Below are positions 1-6,204 of a stretch of 34,334 nt of DNA, piece by piece. The notes under the pieces are model-generated. The model was not told the DNA's origin. It was given only the letters and a program-made list of their open reading frames with translations, and made no database searches. The first letter of the stretch is position 1; the number at the start of each line of letters is the position of its first letter. Source of the stretch: RGIG7450 sp045577655 (GTDB taxonomy: Bacteria; Bacillota; Clostridia; RUG12999); NCBI GenBank assembly GCA_045577655.1, contig JAZNIU010000014.1, forward strand, positions 1-34,334, written 5' to 3'. The position numbers and the translations under genes are program-made.

Positions 1-111
1 AATTTTAATCATTTTAAAATATCATCTTTTATCAACTTTTTATTCTTATCAAAAAACTTTTTAAATTGTTTTAACATGAGACACTTATGGTACAACTTTC
101 CGGTGGACGTC

Positions 112-120
112 TGCTATAAT
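112..120 (+). promoter_or_regulatory. Extended -10 promoter for the tandem paralog genes
   Basis: A perfect TATAAT at 115-120 is preceded by TGC, an extended -10 motif. At the usual spacing the -35 position (about 92-97) reads ACAACT, which is poor, so the extended -10 probably does most of the work. The start codon of the first gene is at 197, leaving a leader of about 70 bases. Bases 1-110 are very AT-rich and show nothing else I can name. Confidence 0.6.
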
Positions 121-196
121 AAAGCCATAGAGAACAGGGAAACAAAAACTCCCTGAAATAAAAAAATAATATTTTATGAAAGGATGGTATTAAACC

Positions 197-562
197 ATGA
201 CAAAAATCAAATTCATCAACAAAAACACAGTAGAAGTAACAAACGCATTTTACAAACAGGCTCACATCTTCGGTACAGATGAGTACAAGCTTTGGAAAGA
301 AGTTCTTAAAGATGTTCCTGACGCAACAATGAAGAAAAAAACAATTACAAAAAAGGCTGACAAAAAGACTTACAAAAATTTAACTTATGCAAACATGGAA
401 AAGTACATCAGAACACAGTCCAATAGTGAAGAACTTCTTGAAAAGCTCAGAATTGAAAAGGAACGCGCCGATATTCAGACAAGTCCATATCGTGCAGTTC
501 TTGCATGGTTCCTTAAAGAATTTCCCGACTATGATAGCTACAAAGAAATTTTCGCAGCATAA
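197..562 (+). CDS. Hypothetical protein, first of two tandem paralogs
   Basis: This 121-residue protein has no function I recognise. It is lysine-rich, with no signal peptide, membrane segment or cysteine cluster. It aligns along most of its length with the next gene (578-1030). Both have an N-terminal part containing a GTDEY/GSAEY-type stretch, then a central NMEKYIR motif followed by a helix with EELLE or DELLE, and a C-terminal motif of the form SPY, WF and FPDY. The WF-FPDY end suggests a small helical fold, perhaps for binding a partner or nucleic acid, but that is inference. An AAAGGA-type site lies 5' of the ATG. It is 15 bases from the second gene and probably shares its transcript from the promoter at 112-120. 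Confidence 0.75.
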   Translation: MTKIKFINKNTVEVTNAFYKQAHIFGTDEYKLWKEVLKDVPDATMKKKTITKKADKKTYKNLTYANMEKYIRTQSNSEELLEKLRIEKERADIQTSPYRAVLAWFLKEFPDYDSYKEIFAA

Positions 563-577
563 TAAGGAGGATTTATA

Positions 578-1030
578 ATGAAATTATCAGATTTAAAAGG
601 TTACAAAATCGACTTTGCATCAAACACACTTACAATGAACTACAAATTTGCGGCAGCCGCTAAACAGTACGGCTCGGCAGAATATAACCTGATTAAACAA
701 ATTCAGGCGGATTTTCCGACAATCAGCATAATAACAAAGGCGGGGCGGAATATTACAACACCACGCCCCACCAAAAGAATGAAATATGTTAATATGGAAA
801 AATACATCAGAGCATACGAAAACGCGGACGAGCTTTTGGAAATGTTTGAAACCGTCAAGAAAATGTCTGCACCGCTTAAGAGTCCGTACAAATATGTTCA
901 CGACTGGTTTGTAATGCAGTTCCCCGACTATAAGGAAACGCCAAAACTTATGGAAGCAAAACTGCATATTATTCCAATAGCCGCTCCGAGCCGCGACAAT
1001 TACGAAAAGAAAGATGACACCGCTGCATGA
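578..1030 (+). CDS. Hypothetical protein, second of two tandem paralogs
   Basis: This 150-residue protein of unknown function is a diverged duplicate of the 121-residue neighbour upstream. The shared features keep the same order: an N-terminal segment with GSAEYNL, a central NMEKYIR followed by DELLE, and the SPYK, DWF and FPDY motifs near residue 110. It has about 30 extra residues after FPDY that end in a charged tail. A strong AAGGAGG site lies 8 bases before the ATG. A hairpin terminator follows the stop codon, so the two genes form a closed two-gene unit. The family is unknown to me; the duplication itself is visible directly in the protein sequences. Confidence 0.78.
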   Translation: MKLSDLKGYKIDFASNTLTMNYKFAAAAKQYGSAEYNLIKQIQADFPTISIITKAGRNITTPRPTKRMKYVNMEKYIRAYENADELLEMFETVKKMSAPLKSPYKYVHDWFVMQFPDYKETPKLMEAKLHIIPIAAPSRDNYEKKDDTAA

Positions 1031-1051
1031 TAAAACTTAATATGATTTTAC

Positions 1052-1087
1052 AAAAGCTGCACCTGAAATTACCGGGTGTCAGCTTTT
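1052..1087 (+). terminator. Hairpin terminator between convergent genes
   Basis: AAAAGCTGCACC at 1052-1063 pairs with GGTGTCAGCTTTT at 1075-1087, with one bulged base. The stem ends in a T run on the + strand and a shorter T run on the - strand. It closes the paralog pair and probably also the leftward gene ending at 1117. Confidence 0.7.
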
Positions 1088-1116
1088 TGCATAGTTCCAA
1101 CAAATTCAAATATGAA

Positions 1117-2055
1117 TCAAACTTTTACGCCCGATTTATACATCAATTCTTCAATAATCGCTCTGAATTTCAATATGTGTGGTTCTATGTCTTGCTGTGT
1201 ACAATTATACCAAATCTTATGAGCAGAGTAATTTCCTAAGTCTTTAAATAATGCCATATCTTTTTTTGTATTAGCAGAAAGCATTATCTTTTTATTTTGT
1301 TCTGCATTTTTGATAATCTTGTCCAACGACACATGGTGATTTCCATTGTTAGACATTATTTCCGATTCAATCCCGGCATTTTGATATGTCAAAACCAATA
1401 GTCCTTCTAACAATTTTCGCATAATGACAGCGGCACAATCATATAAGTTATTTTCATAACTAGCATTTATTTGCTTACAAAGTATTTGTATATTGGTAGG
1501 TACATTATCAAAAAGAGATTTTGGCAATATTGTTCCTGATTGTTTAATAGTAACAGTATCATTTTTTCGCCATGATTTCACATCATTTATCCATCCTTTA
1601 ATTCTATCTGTCCAATCTACCCAACCGATAGAATCATTTAACAAAACAATCGAGTCATTACGAAGATCGTTTATAATCATCGTTTCAGACCAACCATAAA
1701 GTTTTAGTTCTTTAACATACTCTTTTAGCAATGCCTCCGCCTCTCTGGCATCATAATACGAGAATTTTAATTTTATTTTACTTTTAAGACGATACATTTC
1801 TTGTTCTATTGGTGGTAGTGACTTGATATATGCTATTCCTCCAAGTTTGTCCAAAAAATTATCTACTGAATTTGCGGTTAATTCCCCTTGCCCGTTATAA
1901 TGAAAGTATTCTGATACCCCTATGTCAATGCATTCAAGTAATAGTTTGTAGGGATATTCTCTTTCCAGCCGCGAAATAACCGCCTTATCTTTCTCTAATA
2001 AAATATACGGGTGTATTCTTTCTTTTATAATTGTTTCAATTTTTTTACGTCCCAC
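1117..2055 (-). CDS. Hypothetical protein with a DUF4145/HEPN-like C-terminal domain
   Basis: The C-terminal third of this protein resembles DUF4145-type HEPN domains: a helix with AAVIMRKLLEGLL, then KDLGNYSAH, then a long helix. The GN-x-x-AH signature is typical of that group, some members of which are ribonuclease or abortive-infection proteins. The N-terminal two thirds are helical and unassigned. The frame stays open to an ATG at 2094, but I prefer the GTG at 2055, giving 312 residues. GAGGA lies 8 bases before it, and a promoter at 2079-2107 would start transcription near 2072, downstream of the ATG. The gene stands alone between convergent and divergent neighbours. A defence role is possible, but the sequence alone does not show it. 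Confidence 0.7.
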   Translation of the reverse strand: MGRKKIETIIKERIHPYILLEKDKAVISRLEREYPYKLLLECIDIGVSEYFHYNGQGELTANSVDNFLDKLGGIAYIKSLPPIEQEMYRLKSKIKLKFSYYDAREAEALLKEYVKELKLYGWSETMIINDLRNDSIVLLNDSIGWVDWTDRIKGWINDVKSWRKNDTVTIKQSGTILPKSLFDNVPTNIQILCKQINASYENNLYDCAAVIMRKLLEGLLVLTYQNAGIESEIMSNNGNHHVSLDKIIKNAEQNKKIMLSANTKKDMALFKDLGNYSAHKIWYNCTQQDIEPHILKFRAIIEELMYKSGVKV

Positions 2056-2078
2056 AGTTAATTCCTCGCTTTCAATGT

Positions 2079-2107
2079 AGTATACAAATAACATGATATA
2101 ATCTGAA
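2079..2107 (-). promoter_or_regulatory. Promoter for the DUF4145/HEPN-like gene
   Basis: Read leftward, TTCAGA (2102-2107), a 17-base spacer and TATACT (2079-2084) form a reasonable vegetative promoter. The predicted transcript starts near 2072, which makes the GTG at 2055 the first usable start codon. Confidence 0.55.
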
Positions 2108-2277
2108 ATATGTTATAATCCAATTATATCATTCGCTTTTTGAACAAACAATGCTTTTTTAATAAAATTCATTGTGAAATATATACAAATTTTCGAACAT
2201 TTACGCTTGTATATCAGCTTTTTGTTTTATACGCCGGGAACATAGGAAAACAGAGGCTATCTCCGAGGCGGACAACT

Positions 2278-2306
2278 TTGATTTTCATAAAAAATTTTTG
2301 TATAAT
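2278..2306 (+). promoter_or_regulatory. Promoter for the 84-residue and helix-turn-helix genes
   Basis: TTGATT at 2278-2283, a 17-base spacer and a perfect TATAAT at 2301-2306 form a strong vegetative promoter, 73 bases before the ATG at 2380. The rest of the 285-base gap (2095-2277) is AT-rich and holds no gene I can support. Confidence 0.7.
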
Positions 2307-2312
2307 ATATAT

Positions 2313-2336
2313 AGAAAGTTAAGAAAAAAACTTTCT
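2313..2336 (+). repeat. Inverted repeat in the mRNA leader
   Basis: AGAAAGTT (2313-2320) and AACTTTCT (2329-2336) are perfect inverted repeats around an 8-base A-rich loop. They begin about 7 bases after the -10 box, so the hairpin would sit at the extreme 5' end of the transcript. It could stabilise the mRNA or be an operator. No T run follows, so it is not a terminator. Confidence 0.5.
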
Positions 2337-2379
2337 AAAAAATAAAAAAGGAAAAAGAAAAACAGAAAGGAGAAATCGT

Positions 2380-2634
2380 ATGAGATTTTTTATAGACCAC
2401 GACACAATAAACCGCTACGCAGAGGAGGCAGGACTATCCGTAGAATCAAGGGTTGATTTACAAAAAAAATTAGCGCTCTTTCAGTACACTATAAATCGCG
2501 AAAGAGCCGCGTTCAAAAAGGAAATTATTGAAGAAATTTTAAAACAAATTTCTGTCAAAGTAAAAGCTGATGATGCCATTAAAGAAATCAACAGCGTCCA
2601 GGACGCAATAAACAAACTGAAAGGAGGAAAATAA
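2380..2634 (+). CDS. Small helical protein of unknown function
   Basis: This is an 84-residue protein. I do not recognise the family. It is almost entirely charged and helical, with a likely coiled coil over residues 25-80 (INRERAAFKKEIIEEILKQ and following), and no membrane segment or cysteines. GAAAGGAG lies 8 bases before the ATG. The stop codon ends one base before the next ATG (2636), so the two genes are probably translationally coupled. Its position in front of a helix-turn-helix protein, within a putative integrated element, suggests a replication, partition or regulatory accessory role. That is inferred from context only. Confidence 0.7.
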   Translation: MRFFIDHDTINRYAEEAGLSVESRVDLQKKLALFQYTINRERAAFKKEIIEEILKQISVKVKADDAIKEINSVQDAINKLKGGK

Positions 2635-2635
2635 T

Positions 2636-2644
2636 ATGCCTTAG
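2636..2644 (+). other. Start codon with strong ribosome site followed by an in-frame amber codon
   Basis: AAAGGAGG sits ideally before ATG CCT TAG at 2636-2644, a two-codon reading frame. The codons after the TAG stay open, in frame, through 3232 and read as protein-like sequence (TVPHQRIIKIHREHADRDFL), which joins directly to the ATG at 2726. One base change from AAG, CAG or GAG to TAG would explain it. Alternatives are amber suppression or reinitiation at 2726. Confidence 0.7.
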
Positions 2645-2725
2645 ACTGTACCTCATCAGAGGATAATAAAAATACATCGCGAACACGCAGACCGTGATTT
2701 TCTTGGCATAAAGAACGAAAACTGG

Positions 2726-3232
2726 ATGGCAGCAAGCCGGGACCTAGGTCCTCACGCTTTGAGATTGTATTTATACCTCGCTGCCAACAAGGATGGTTTT
2801 GACTTGGCGCTATCACAAGCCGCTGCAACAAACGCCATAGGAATACCCAGGTCAACATATCACGACCAATTCAGAATTCTGATGAGTAAGGGCTATATTG
2901 TTCCCGTTCAAGGGAACATATACGCTTTTTATGAAAAACCTCAACCGCGTACCGGAACAGACAAAAACAATACTATTCCGGACGACGGATTTGATTTTAA
3001 AAAGTTGTCTGCCGACTCTCGTACAAATCCGTCAGAAAATATAGAAAATCCGTCTGAGAACATAGAAATAAATAATAAATATGTTTTCATAGATAATGGT
3101 GGAATAAATAACGGGGACGAAATAAATAAAAATCCAGTAGAAGAAAAGAATTTAAAAGAACAAACACAGGCAGAAGAAATGGACGAACTTGAAAGATTAT
3201 TTGATTTAAGAATGAAAGAATTTAAATTCTAA
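2726..3232 (+). CDS. Helix-turn-helix protein, N-terminus split by an amber codon
   Basis: From the first ATG after the amber codon this encodes 168 residues; the unbroken ancestral frame from 2636 would give 198. Residues 1-60 look like a winged-helix DNA-binding domain: LGPHALRLYLYLAANKDGF, then a recognition region with IGIPRSTYHDQFRILMSKGYI. The rest is polar, contains a short tandem repeat (NPSENIE twice) and ends in an acidic and basic helix. No ribosome site precedes the ATG at 2726, whereas a very strong one precedes 2636. The gene may therefore be damaged, poorly expressed by reinitiation, or read through. Similar proteins in clostridial mobile elements often act in replication or regulation; that is family knowledge, not proof here. 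Confidence 0.6.
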   Translation: MAASRDLGPHALRLYLYLAANKDGFDLALSQAAATNAIGIPRSTYHDQFRILMSKGYIVPVQGNIYAFYEKPQPRTGTDKNNTIPDDGFDFKKLSADSRTNPSENIENPSENIEINNKYVFIDNGGINNGDEINKNPVEEKNLKEQTQAEEMDELERLFDLRMKEFKF

Positions 3233-3362
3233 GCGGTCGTCCGCGTCGCAGCAACCGTCTTTTGAAATTAAACCCCGCTTCCGTATAAAGCAGACCGCGC
3301 AAAACCATAATTCACAAACAATTCTATTTTTTGCCCATAACATACCCCTACTATTGGAAAAA

Positions 3363-3382
3363 GGAGCGGCTTTTGCCGCTCC
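3363..3382 (-). terminator. Terminator of the seven-gene operon
   Basis: GGAGCGGC and GCCGCTCC form a perfect 8-bp GC-rich stem with a TTTT loop. On the - strand the stem is followed by TTTTT, a good intrinsic terminator just past the last gene of the leftward operon. It lies between convergent genes and may also stop rightward transcription, though the + strand T run is weak. The rest of 3233-3402 shows nothing else. Confidence 0.8.
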
Positions 3383-3402
3383 GATTTATTCAATATTAGC
3401 TC

Positions 3403-4029
3403 TTATTGCTCCTCGTTTTCGATATATTCAATATCACAGGAATCAAGGTCACTGAATTGCAGATCGCCACCGCACGAACCATTTACTGCAAAAGAGCAAC
3501 CTTCCTCTCGACCTGTATACTTCTTTGTCTTTAAATTATATGTGTACGTTCTATTGTAATTCATGATATTTTCTTCATTTCCGGTAATAGTGATTGATTC
3601 TATTTGATCCATACTAACAATTTTCTCGCGAATTTCTTTGATAAAATCATATGCATCAAATACCTCAACATCTTCTTCATCTTCTTCATCTTCTTCGTCA
3701 TATTCATCCCATAGCGAATCCAAGTCTACACTACACACGTCACTTTGGACGGGACGAGATTTGTCAAAAATTTTAGTTTCATCAAACAACCCATCAACGA
3801 CTCCTTTTTCAAGCAATTTAATTAGCTGATCGACACTCTTTGCTCGGCCCAACTGTTTTGGACTAACCTTTACAACAGCTTCTTCGTCAAAATAGTTAAT
3901 CCTTCCACATTCTGGACTGCCGCCATCTGCATCAAATTGTACGCTCTCCCCATCTACTAAATCGAATCGAATCATAAGTGTGAAACTAGAACTGCTCGAA
4001 TTGGTTACAAAGTCTGTTCTGATTTTCAT
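3403..4029 (-). CDS. Protein with N-terminal TNSSSSSF tag, possible radical SAM substrate
   Basis: This 208-residue protein begins MKIRTDFVTNSSSSSF. From memory, this start also occurs on otherwise different uncharacterised clostridial proteins, which would suggest a tag or leader rather than a fold; I could not check that. The body is acidic, with a low-complexity DEYDEEDEEDEED stretch near residues 108-121 encoded by a 9-base tandem repeat. There is no obvious catalytic motif. The only cysteines are C42, C98, C178, C186 and C198. It is the last gene of the operon, 22 bases after a radical SAM/SPASM gene, where many peptide substrates of such enzymes lie. AAAGGAG precedes the ATG. A substrate role is inferred; at 208 residues it is large for a ribosomal peptide precursor. 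Confidence 0.7.
   Translation of the reverse strand: MKIRTDFVTNSSSSSFTLMIRFDLVDGESVQFDADGGSPECGRINYFDEEAVVKVSPKQLGRAKSVDQLIKLLEKGVVDGLFDETKIFDKSRPVQSDVCSVDLDSLWDEYDEEDEEDEEDVEVFDAYDFIKEIREKIVSMDQIESITITGNEENIMNYNRTYTYNLKTKKYTGREEGCSFAVNGSCGGDLQFSDLDSCDIEYIENEEQ
3670..3696 (+). repeat. Three 9-base tandem repeats coding an acidic run
   Basis: ATCTTCTTC occurs three times in a row at 3670-3678, 3679-3687 and 3688-3696. On the coding (-) strand it specifies alternating Glu and Asp. Slippage here would change length by whole codons and keep the frame. Confidence 0.85.
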
Positions 4030-4051
4030 GATTTTTTACTCCTTTTATGTT

Positions 4052-5128
4052 TTATAATATTTTTCTTTTTCCGCTTTCGCAGAAAACAATTTCAGGCATT
4101 AGTGGACATCCACCCATACAAAGTTCTTTCTTTTCGCAATCAGGGCAAGCTTTACGCATTTTGTTGCGAAAACTCTCAAACGTTTCGCTGTTCCATGCTT
4201 CTAAAATGCTCATTTTACGCAAGGACACCTCATATCTTTTCTCTTGGTCAAAACTGCAAGGCACCATAATCATATCTGCACCAATGTAGCAACTATATCT
4301 CCCGCCTTCGCAAGTATCGAGAGATTCGGGCAAAATAGATTTGCAAAAGTTAATTGCACCGGGCACATTACAACTGTCCATACCAACTTTAAACGGATGA
4401 CGTTTGTCCACTTCAGCAAAGAATTCCGCAACTTTTGGATCACTTGCTTCAAGCATATTTGCTTTTGTTCCTTGACCTGCTGGTTTATGTAGTAAAAAAA
4501 TTACAGCATTTATCCCTTTTGGAAAATCATTATTTTTCAAACGATCAATAGATTCATCGATACTGTTTTTACCAAGAACATAGTGGATGTTTGTTTTAAC
4601 CCCGGCATCCAATAACATTTGGATTGCCTTGAGTGTATAATCGCTTCTGTACCAACTTACCGCCACTGCGCCACAGTATATTTTACACAGTTCGGCAAGT
4701 TCGGGAGTCATGCCGTAACCCGACGTTGTAAAATTTGGCACAAGATTATTTTTACGACAGATTTTGAGTATTTCTTTAAAATGCTCATGTTGATCCGGAT
4801 CGCCTCTACCTCCAAGTGCAAATTGATTACATTTGTCTTTGGACTGCTCGGCTATCCATCGAAAATCATCAATTGACATATTAGGTTGCTCCACAATCAT
4901 TCCACTTTGATAACATCCAACACCTGCTTTTGCACACAGTCCTGTTTTACCATGTATACAATGCCCCATAATACCTACATCAATTAGGTGAGGATATGAT
5001 GCCATAAACGGATCAACTCCGGTATCCCTACCATTTTCATCAAGAATACCAGTTCGCACATAGGCTCCTGTTTCAGTATCAAACGCAGATTTGAAATTGT
5101 ACTTTTTATCTTTAATTATGTATTGCAT
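4052..5128 (-). CDS. Radical SAM/SPASM enzyme with non-canonical cysteine spacing
   Basis: This 358-residue protein has the C-terminal SPASM signature of peptide- and protein-modifying radical SAM enzymes. C328-x2-C331-x5-C337-x3-C341 is exact, with C273, C280, C291 and C350 available to complete two auxiliary clusters. The N-terminal SAM-cluster motif is odd: C57-x7-C65-x6-C72 instead of C-x3-C-x2-C, followed by Y73. LGGRGDP at 105-111 fits the SAM-binding GGE position. The middle has the alternating strand-helix pattern of a TIM-type barrel. The ATG directly follows the stop codon of the preceding zinc-finger gene. The last operon gene, with the TNSSSSSF start, is the nearest candidate substrate. 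The reaction is unknown. The family call is firm; the chemistry is inference. Confidence 0.88.
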   Translation of the reverse strand: MQYIIKDKKYNFKSAFDTETGAYVRTGILDENGRDTGVDPFMASYPHLIDVGIMGHCIHGKTGLCAKAGVGCYQSGMIVEQPNMSIDDFRWIAEQSKDKCNQFALGGRGDPDQHEHFKEILKICRKNNLVPNFTTSGYGMTPELAELCKIYCGAVAVSWYRSDYTLKAIQMLLDAGVKTNIHYVLGKNSIDESIDRLKNNDFPKGINAVIFLLHKPAGQGTKANMLEASDPKVAEFFAEVDKRHPFKVGMDSCNVPGAINFCKSILPESLDTCEGGRYSCYIGADMIMVPCSFDQEKRYEVSLRKMSILEAWNSETFESFRNKMRKACPDCEKKELCMGGCPLMPEIVFCESGKRKIL

Positions 5129-5374
5129 TTACAAAACGTTTCCTTTTTTTATTTTTTTCGTCCCTTTACAGTTTGGATATTTGCTGCACCCTAAAAATTC
5201 ACCATATTTACCTTCGCGGATATACATTACACTTCCGCATAAAGGACATTTTTCCAAAGATGCACGTTCCATTTCCCACCTATATCTTTCAAGACGTTTT
5301 TGCTCGTGTTCCTTTTGCCGCTCCTCACGTTCGAGTTGAGCTTGCATAAAGGCACACCAACCTGCGCTCCTCAT
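5129..5374 (-). CDS. Stand-alone topoisomerase-type zinc finger protein
   Basis: In this 81-residue protein, residues 42-75 match the zinc finger found in tandem at the C-terminus of type IA topoisomerases: C43-x2-C46, GKYGEFLGC63, then x5-C69. The N-terminal 40 residues are a charged helix rich in Glu, Arg and Gln (QLEREERQKEHEQKRLERY), probably a coiled coil. In topoisomerases this finger helps bind single-stranded DNA; as a free small protein its role is unknown. AGGAGG lies 6 bases before the ATG. That site lies within a copy of the 3' end of the 73-residue gene (repeat 5377-5414). The stop codon abuts the radical SAM start. Confidence 0.8.
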   Translation of the reverse strand: MRSAGWCAFMQAQLEREERQKEHEQKRLERYRWEMERASLEKCPLCGSVMYIREGKYGEFLGCSKYPNCKGTKKIKKGNVL

Positions 5375-5376
5375 AT

Positions 5377-5414
5377 GTTCCTCCTAAAATTCATTCAGTT
5401 TTTCTTTTAATTTT
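5377..5414 (-). repeat. Direct repeat, copy A: duplicated 3' end of the 73-residue gene
   Basis: This 38-base stretch repeats 5971-6008 with 4 mismatches by hand alignment, including 19 identical bases at the right-hand end of the - strand reading. It fills the gap between the zinc-ribbon and zinc-finger genes. Copy B is coding; copy A is non-coding but still supplies the ribosome site. Confidence 0.85.
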
Positions 5415-5965
5415 TAAATTCTAAAGAAACAGAGGTTTCCGACGACGATTTTAGGGTTCAGTCCTAGCTTGTCCGTTAAGATGTCGTACATTGTTCCGAA
5501 ATCTTCTCCGACAACCCCATTAAAAACCATGTCCGTCATTTTTACATAAAATGCAGAAAGATGTGCTCGTGAAAGTGTTTCAATATTCGTCTTCTCAAAG
5601 TCTGTTTTATTAAACTTGAATTCTTTGAGCAACTCATCAAAATTTATATCGTTCTCTGAGCATATTTCCACAATCCAATGGTAGAATTTAGTCACATCAT
5701 CAATTGTAACCCAACAATTCTTTGTGATATCCCATAGTTGTTCTCCTTCTATTTGATTGTTTATAATCTTAAATATTACTATATTCCCGCAACATTTACA
5801 TTTTCTTGGGTCGCCTACTTTATCTTTCAACCAATTGGTTCTAAGTTCATAAAAGTTTTCATTTCCACACTTTGGGCATTCATATTGGAAACTAATAGTT
5901 GTTCTATCATCAAAATTCTCATCACCGGACCACTCTGTTATACTCAATTTCTTTTCTTCTGCCAT
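5414..5965 (-). CDS. Zinc-ribbon protein of unknown function
   Basis: This 183-residue protein has an N-terminal zinc ribbon at about residues 30-61 (CPKCGNENF, then CKCCGN), four cysteines in two CxxC knuckles with Glu/Phe-rich strands between. The remaining 120 residues are helical and acidic, with no motif I recognise. An AGGAGG site precedes the ATG; it belongs to the repeat copy at 5971-6008. The gene is bracketed by the two copies of that repeat, so it could be a cassette inserted into, or duplicated within, the operon. A nucleic-acid or RNA polymerase binding role is a guess from the ribbon alone. Confidence 0.75.
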   Translation of the reverse strand: MAEEKKLSITEWSGDENFDDRTTISFQYECPKCGNENFYELRTNWLKDKVGDPRKCKCCGNIVIFKIINNQIEGEQLWDITKNCWVTIDDVTKFYHWIVEICSENDINFDELLKEFKFNKTDFEKTNIETLSRAHLSAFYVKMTDMVFNGVVGEDFGTMYDILTDKLGLNPKIVVGNLCFFRI

Positions 5966-5970
5966 TTTAA

Positions 5971-6008
5971 GTTCCTCCTAAAATTCATTTAATTTTTCTT
6001 GTAATTTA
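5971..6008 (-). repeat. Direct repeat, copy B: 3' end of the 73-residue gene
   Basis: Partner of 5377-5414. Here most of the repeat is coding: it specifies the last residues (EKLNEF and stop) of the 73-residue protein and carries the AGGAGG site of the zinc-ribbon gene that follows. Confidence 0.85.
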
Positions 6009-6199
6009 TTCAAATCATCCTGACTGAAATTGTCAGGATTAATTCCTAAAGAATAACAGGAATCATCAAAAGTTTGTCTGTCAATTTCTGTTTTACCGGT
6101 TGCCAATAGATTTTCCGCTACGGCATCAATATATTCATCTCTTATTCCGTTATAACCTGCCTGGTCTATTGCTGCCAGTTCCCATGGAGCAAATGCCAT
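5978..6199 (-). CDS. Small acidic protein of unknown function
   Basis: This encodes 73 residues from the ATG at 6199. The frame also allows a GTG at 6208 that overlaps the stop codon of the gene before it, but GGAAAGGG sits 8 bases before the ATG, which I prefer. The protein is acidic and helical (for example FSQDDLNKLQEKLNEF at the end), with one cysteine and no known motif. It may form a small complex with the proteins encoded on either side. Its 3' end has been copied to 5377-5414. I do not recognise a family. Confidence 0.65.
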   Translation of the reverse strand: MAFAPWELAAIDQAGYNGIRDEYIDAVAENLLATGKTEIDRQTFDDSCYSLGINPDNFSQDDLNKLQEKLNEF

Positions 6200-6204
6200 C
6201 AGAA

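Noticed and set aside
85..100. ATGGTACAACTT resembling the end of the tRNA-Lys (TGGTACACCATC) as a left attachment site
   Set aside because: Only about seven consecutive bases agree (GGTACA and neighbours), far less than the usual attachment core, and the rest of the tRNA 3' half is missing.
71..265. Leftward 64-residue open frame at the window start
   Set aside because: It overlaps the promoter and start of the rightward paralog gene, lacks a ribosome site, and has a hydrophobic, low-complexity composition expected from the reverse strand of AT-rich DNA.
2140..2322. Rightward 60-residue open frame in the gap before the 84-residue gene
   Set aside because: There is no ribosome site, the frame runs over the promoter at 2278-2306, and the composition is not protein-like.
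3670..3696. Short tandem repeats considered as a CRISPR array
   Set aside because: The 9-base units have no spacers and code for an acidic run in frame with the gene.
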